64,000 nt of DNA, taken from NCBI GenBank assembly GCA_022376925.1, contig JAIOJX010000002.1, positions 135,790,831 to 135,854,830 of the forward strand, given 5' to 3'. This DNA is from Tragulus kanchil (Eukaryota > Chordata > Mammalia > Artiodactyla > Tragulidae). The notes under the pieces were generated by a model. It made no database searches. It saw only the letters and a program-made list of their open reading frames with translations, and was not told where the DNA came from. The first letter of the stretch is position 1, and each line of letters opens with the position of its first letter. The position numbers and the translations under genes are program-made. This document shows positions 59,681 through 64,000 of the stretch, piece after piece.

Positions 59681-60489
59681 CATACACAGCCAAGAGTGGG
59701 TTGCCAAGCGGGGAACTGGCATCTCATAGTTGAGGGTGTGGTCCTAGAAAGTTCGTCACCTCAGCAACACTGAATATGTGCTTTCGGTCATAAACCTACC
59801 CTTCAGAAAGGCCAAGGTTACTCTTATCACCACTTTGACAGGTATTGGATCCAGATACATATTTGAAATTAAAGATTTCAGGCACACCTGCAGGGTGAAT
59901 CACCCCCCTCCCAGTCACTACAGCCTTCTCTGAACTAGAGTCTGAGGGAATGGTTTCCCTGTAATTCTCACCAGTCTCCTCGGGCTGGGAGAGGCTGACT
60001 AATCTCCAAGAGAGTCAGTCAACTTTCCACTATTTCAGTCAAAGGAGAGGCTGTTCCAGACTTCCTGGATATCGATTCTGACATGATTCTGACATCTACT
60101 GATTAAAAATAAAAATGCAAGTAGAAGCAGAAGCCAATTACATGTCCAACTGTGAGCAGTAATATATCTGCTTCATGAAATACTATGCAGGCATTGAAAC
60201 ACTACTTTATAACATGGGAAATAGCACGATATAAAGCTATAAAAAAACTATATCATAACATGGAAAAGAACATGTGATGCAAAGTAAAATAAAAATGCAA
60301 AATCAAACTTTAGATAGGCCAAATAATTATGATCGTGCACCTCCTTGCCTTTTAGGAAAAACAAAACTATAAGGAAAAGTAAAAATATGAATAGTGAACT
60401 TCTTCAGTTCTGGGAGGGTGATTTCCTATAGTTCCTAATGCCCCAGTTTGCTTTAGTATTCATTATTTATTTTAGTATATCACTTTTTT

Positions 60490-60696
60490 TAAAGATTTTT
60501 TTTTTTGATGTGGACAATTTTTACAGCCTTTATTGAATGTGTTACAGTATTATTTCTGCTTTATGCTTTGGTGTTTTGGCCCCAAAGAATCCTTACAGGA
60601 TCCCTGTGGGATCTTAGCTCCCCAGTCAGGGACTGAACCTGTACTCCCTATAATGGAAGGTAAAATCTCAACCACTGGACCATTAGGGAAGTCTCA
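60490..60696 (-). mobile_element. CHR-type SINE
   Basis: GGGATCTTAGCTCCCCAGTC and TGGACCATTAGGGAAGTCT on +, T-run tail. Confidence 0.78.
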
Positions 60697-60879
60697 ATAC
60701 ATTACTTTCAGGCTATTAAAAAAGTTTAATTTTAAAAAAGCAAAAGCGATGGAACTAGCCAAGTGCCGAGTGTTTGCTGACGGCTGTGGCGACCTGCTCC
60801 GCCACCGTGCCATGGACGAACAGCTCACTAAACCAACCTCCAGCTCCCTCTACTCGTGCACAGGGAGCTCAGCTCAGCG

Positions 60880-61020
60880 CTCCGTGATGACCTGGAGGGG
60901 AGGGTGGGCAGGAGGCTTAAGAGGGAGGGGATGTATGTACACATATAACTGATTCACACTATTGTACAGCAGAAACTAAAACAACACTGCAAAGCAATTA
61001 TCCTCCAATTTGAAAAAAAG
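60880..61020 (+). mobile_element. L1 3'-end fragment
   Basis: TGATGACCTGGAGGGGAGGG, GTACACATATAACTGATTCA and CAATTATCCTCCAATTTG match the ruminant L1 3' UTR, ending in an A-rich stretch. Confidence 0.75.
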
Positions 61021-61242
61021 AAAGAGTAACTTCTACTCCAGAGTGTTCACTGTCTTCTCAACCCACTACCAACTGGCGCATCAGGACCAAAATATGGATG
61101 CCTGGGCTCCTGACCTCCTGTGTCTGGGTCTGGGCATGCGAGCTTTTTAAAATGATGACTCTAGTACTTAAGTCTGATTATCTATTTTTTTCTCGATAAA
61201 AATGATAATACATAGTGACCACTGACTTGAATTTCCTAAGAC

Positions 61243-61362
61243 CCGGGGGGGTTGACCCCTGTGGTGGGAAGACCCCCCGAAGAAGGGATGGCTACTCACT
61301 CTAGCATTCTTGCCTGGAGAATTCCATGGCTCGCTGGACACAACTGAGTGACTTTCACTATT
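61243..61362 (+). mobile_element. Degenerate Bov-tA SINE
   Basis: GGGAAGACCCCCCGAAGAAG, TTCTTGCCTGGAGAATTCC, GGACACAACTGAGTGACTTT; internal deletions. Confidence 0.75.
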
Positions 61363-61731
61363 GACTTAGACCCCCTGTATATTAAGAACCGTGAGATGCT
61401 TTTCTTATTTCATCTATGGTGATGCCTGTGAAAGGTGTTCTCCCAAATGTCACCATTTTACAGATCAACCAGGTGGTGAGGTGCCGCTGTTACGGAGAGG
61501 GCTGACGTTTGAATTCAGGCATGTCTGATTCTAGTGTGCATTCTTTTTACTACCCCTCAAGCCTGCCCAGTAGAGAAAAGACTAGAAGTTGAAGAGGGGA
61601 CAAGGCCAGCCCGGTGATGCCGTGTCGCGGGGGTGTGAACACACGTAGTCCTCAGAGTATTCGGCAGCAAGCATGAAGGAAGCCAGCCTCCTTTAGTGCA
61701 TGCACTGTTAGTCAGGGGTGCAAGCAGGCAG

Positions 61732-63942
61732 GTTAGAGTGACCGGTTAATATCAGGCATTAGTGCACGAACATGATCAGGAAGCAACGATGCTGTGGCCA
61801 ATCAGGTGCCTTTTCCTTACCATTAAATATTCCAATTTCAGTTCTTATTGAATATGGCAGGTCATACATCTAAATTATTTAATGAAATGTTTAGATTAGA
61901 ACACTCTTGGCTAAAATCTATTACTTTAAAAACAGCACGGTGAAAACTCTTTTCCTTGCAAAGCTAAAATCCTACTGGCTTTCTTTTTTTTTCTTTCCCC
62001 ACAGCTTTCTGGAGTGACAATTAAGAAGATTCAGAACGACAGCAGATTCCCTCCTCCTTCCAGTGCTGAGCTGCCAGAAAGGGATGGCCAAACCACCGCT
62101 GGCACCAGGAATCTCCCGGGGGTTATCTTAATCCCCAGGCCTTAATTCAATTATTAAGATTAAAGGCTCTCAACAAATAACCTGTTTTCAGGAATTTGTC
62201 TGTCGAGTTTCCCAAGTGAAACCATGATGTCGTAATAAAGGACTGGGGAAGTTAACATTATGTTGTTCTTGAAATACCCCATGACTGTGTCCCCAGACTG
62301 GTTAACAGCAGGATAATCAATACGAACAGATTCAAAAACTCTAAGTGCTGGCCGTTTGTGTACTTCTAATGGCAATCCAGGGGTGTGAAGCAATTAAAAA
62401 TGAATTCTGTAATACAAAGATAATTGTGATGACCTGGAATTTCTTAAGTTAGGAGACTTCAAAGCACAGATTGATTTTTTAAAAAAAATATTTAGCTAAT
62501 ATCCTGAAGAAAAGCGCTTCTAATATCAAATTTCACTTATCTGACAACTGCCAAAGTGCAGAGCATTTGTGTCACAAAACATCAATAAAACAAGCTTCTG
62601 AAGAGACACACCCTGGGTAGCCACGGTACTAAAGTGCAGACATAATTCTGGTTGTAGTCCTCCCTCTAAACCAAAGGGAAGGTCTGGAAATAAATGGATC
62701 ACAAGTGTCGAAGTGGTAAAAGGCTCAACCTTCTTAATGAAGGTTTAGTCATTTCGCTCTGTGATTTCTCCACCCCACTGGGCAACTACAGACTTTCGGG
62801 TTCATCACCCAGGAGCCAGGAAGGTGGAATAACACGTTAGAGTGACCGGTTAATATCAGGCATTAGTGCACGAACATGATCAGGAAGCAACGATGCTGTG
62901 GCCAATCAGGTGCCTTTTCCTTACCATTAAATATTCCAATTTCAGTTCTTATTGAATATGGCAGGTCATACATCTAAATTATTTAATGAAATGTTTAGAT
63001 TAGAACACTCTTGGCTAAAATCTATTACTTTAAAAACAGCACGGTGAAAACTCTTTTCCTTGCAAAGCTAAAATCCTACTGGCTTTCTTTTTTTTTCTTT
63101 CCCCACAGCTTTCTGGAGTGACAATTAAGAAGATTCAGAACGACAGCAGATTCCCTCCTCCTTCCAGTGCTGAGCTGCCAGAAAGGGATGGCCAAACCAC
63201 CGCTGGCACCAGGAATCTCCCCCGGGGGCTTATCTTAATCCCCAGGCCTTAATTCAATTATTAAGATTAAAGGCTCTCAACAAATAACCTGTTTTCAGGA
63301 ATTTGTCTGTCGAGTTTCCCAAGTGAAACCATGATGTCGTAATAAAGGACTGGGGAAGTTAACATTATGTTGTTCTTGAAATACCCCATGACTGTGTCCC
63401 CAGACTGGTTAACAGCAGGATAATCAATACGAACAGATTCAAAAACTCTAAGTGCTGGCCGTTTGTGTACTTCTAATGGCAATCCAGGGGTGTGAAGCAA
63501 TTAAAAATGAATTCTGTAATACAAAGATAATTGTGATGACCTGGAATTTCTTAAGTTAGGAGACTTCAAAGCACAGATTGATTTTTTAAAAAAAATATTT
63601 AGCTAATATCCTGAAGAAAAGCGCTTCTAATATCAAATTTCACTTATCTGACAACTGCCAAAGTGCAGAGCATTTGTGTCACAAAACATCAATAAAACAA
63701 GCTTCTGAAGAGACACACCCTGGGTAGCCACGGTACTAAAGTGCAGACATAATTCTGGTTGTAGTCCTCCCTCTAAACCAAAGGGAAGGTCTGGAAATAA
63801 ATGGATCACAAGTGTCGAAGTGGTAAAAGGCTCAACCTTCTTAATGAAGGTTTAGTCATTTCGCTCTGTGATTTCTCCACCCCACTGGGCAACTACAGAC
63901 TTTCGGGTTCATCACCCAGGAGCCAGGAAGGTGGAATAACAC
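61732..63942 (+). repeat. Tandem duplication 17 (61732-62835 and 62836-63942)
   Basis: A direct repeat with offset 1104, abutting. The copies differ at a C/G run (CTCCCGGGGGTTATC versus CTCCCCCGGGGGCTTATC). It contains no recognised exon or SINE. Confidence 0.95.
61982..62393. other. Unidentified stretch with an acceptor-like tract and a minus-strand open frame (repeated at 63085-63500)
   Basis: A strong pyrimidine tract plus CCCCACAG at 61980-62004 looks like a + strand splice acceptor. On the minus strand 62160-62393 is open for 77 codons (FESVRIDYPAVNQSGDTVMG...). I recognise neither. ARHGAP17 is transcribed on the minus strand here, so the + acceptor does not belong to it. Confidence 0.3.
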
Positions 63943-64000
63943 CCTGTGTGTGGTAGACTGCGTTCCTGTTCTCTCCTTCTGGTTTTGACAGAAAGGCTTC

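Noticed and set aside
1..64000. CRISPR arrays, operons, ribosome binding sites or phage-type systems
   Set aside because: The repeats are long, tandem and paired, not short repeats with spacers; the gene structure is intron-rich and mammalian.
1..64000. A true lineage-specific burst of segmental duplication
   Set aside because: Uniform unit length with unrelated content, homopolymer-type differences, garbled first-copy ends and unmatched junction bases all favour an assembly cause; kept open only pending long-read evidence.

Overview
This window is mammalian nuclear DNA from a bovid ruminant (cattle, buffalo, sheep or goat type). It is dense in Bov-tA, BovB-derived (ART2A-like) and CHR-type tRNA-derived SINEs and ruminant L1 3' ends, which are diagnostic of ruminants, and its genes are split into short exons with GT-AG borders. 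The species cannot be fixed from sequence alone.

Layout. From 2.5 to 47.1 kb on the + strand lies the 3' four fifths of SLC5A11, the SMIT2 sodium/myo-inositol cotransporter. Eleven coding exons plus the 3' UTR are present. They join in frame into 550 codons plus a stop, equivalent to residues about 126-675 of the usual 675-residue protein. The 5' exons lie to the left of the window. A 6.6-kb intergenic stretch follows. From about 53.8 kb on the - strand comes the 3' end of ARHGAP17 (RICH1/Nadrin): its 3' UTR and last coding exon, ending in the PDZ-binding tail ESTAL. The rest, to 64 kb, is read as its last intron. The convergent SLC5A11/ARHGAP17 order is the one known on human 16p12.

Inside the SLC5A11 introns there are a full-length processed pseudogene of SPRING1 (C12orf49) at 40.5-41.7 kb with target-site duplications and a poly-A tail, a retroposed U6 snRNA pseudogene at 5.0 kb, an endogenous-retrovirus-like LTR at 15.2 kb, old L1 fragments and several dozen SINEs.

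The most unusual property is structural. Seventeen times in 64 kb a block of about 1.06-1.17 kb is immediately followed by a near-identical direct copy. The copies differ mainly by one-base indels in homopolymers. First copies often end in degraded sequence, and some junctions carry 15-33 bases of unmatched sequence. The blocks ignore gene and repeat borders. They duplicate one SLC5A11 exon (206 bp, so including both copies would break the frame) and the last ARHGAP17 exon. The simplest reading is systematic failure to merge overlapping contig ends, adding roughly 19 kb of false sequence. A biological origin is much less likely but can be tested with raw reads. I found no convincing novel gene system; the other findings are nested retroposons, an abundant SINE subfamily and a few unusual residues in the transporter.
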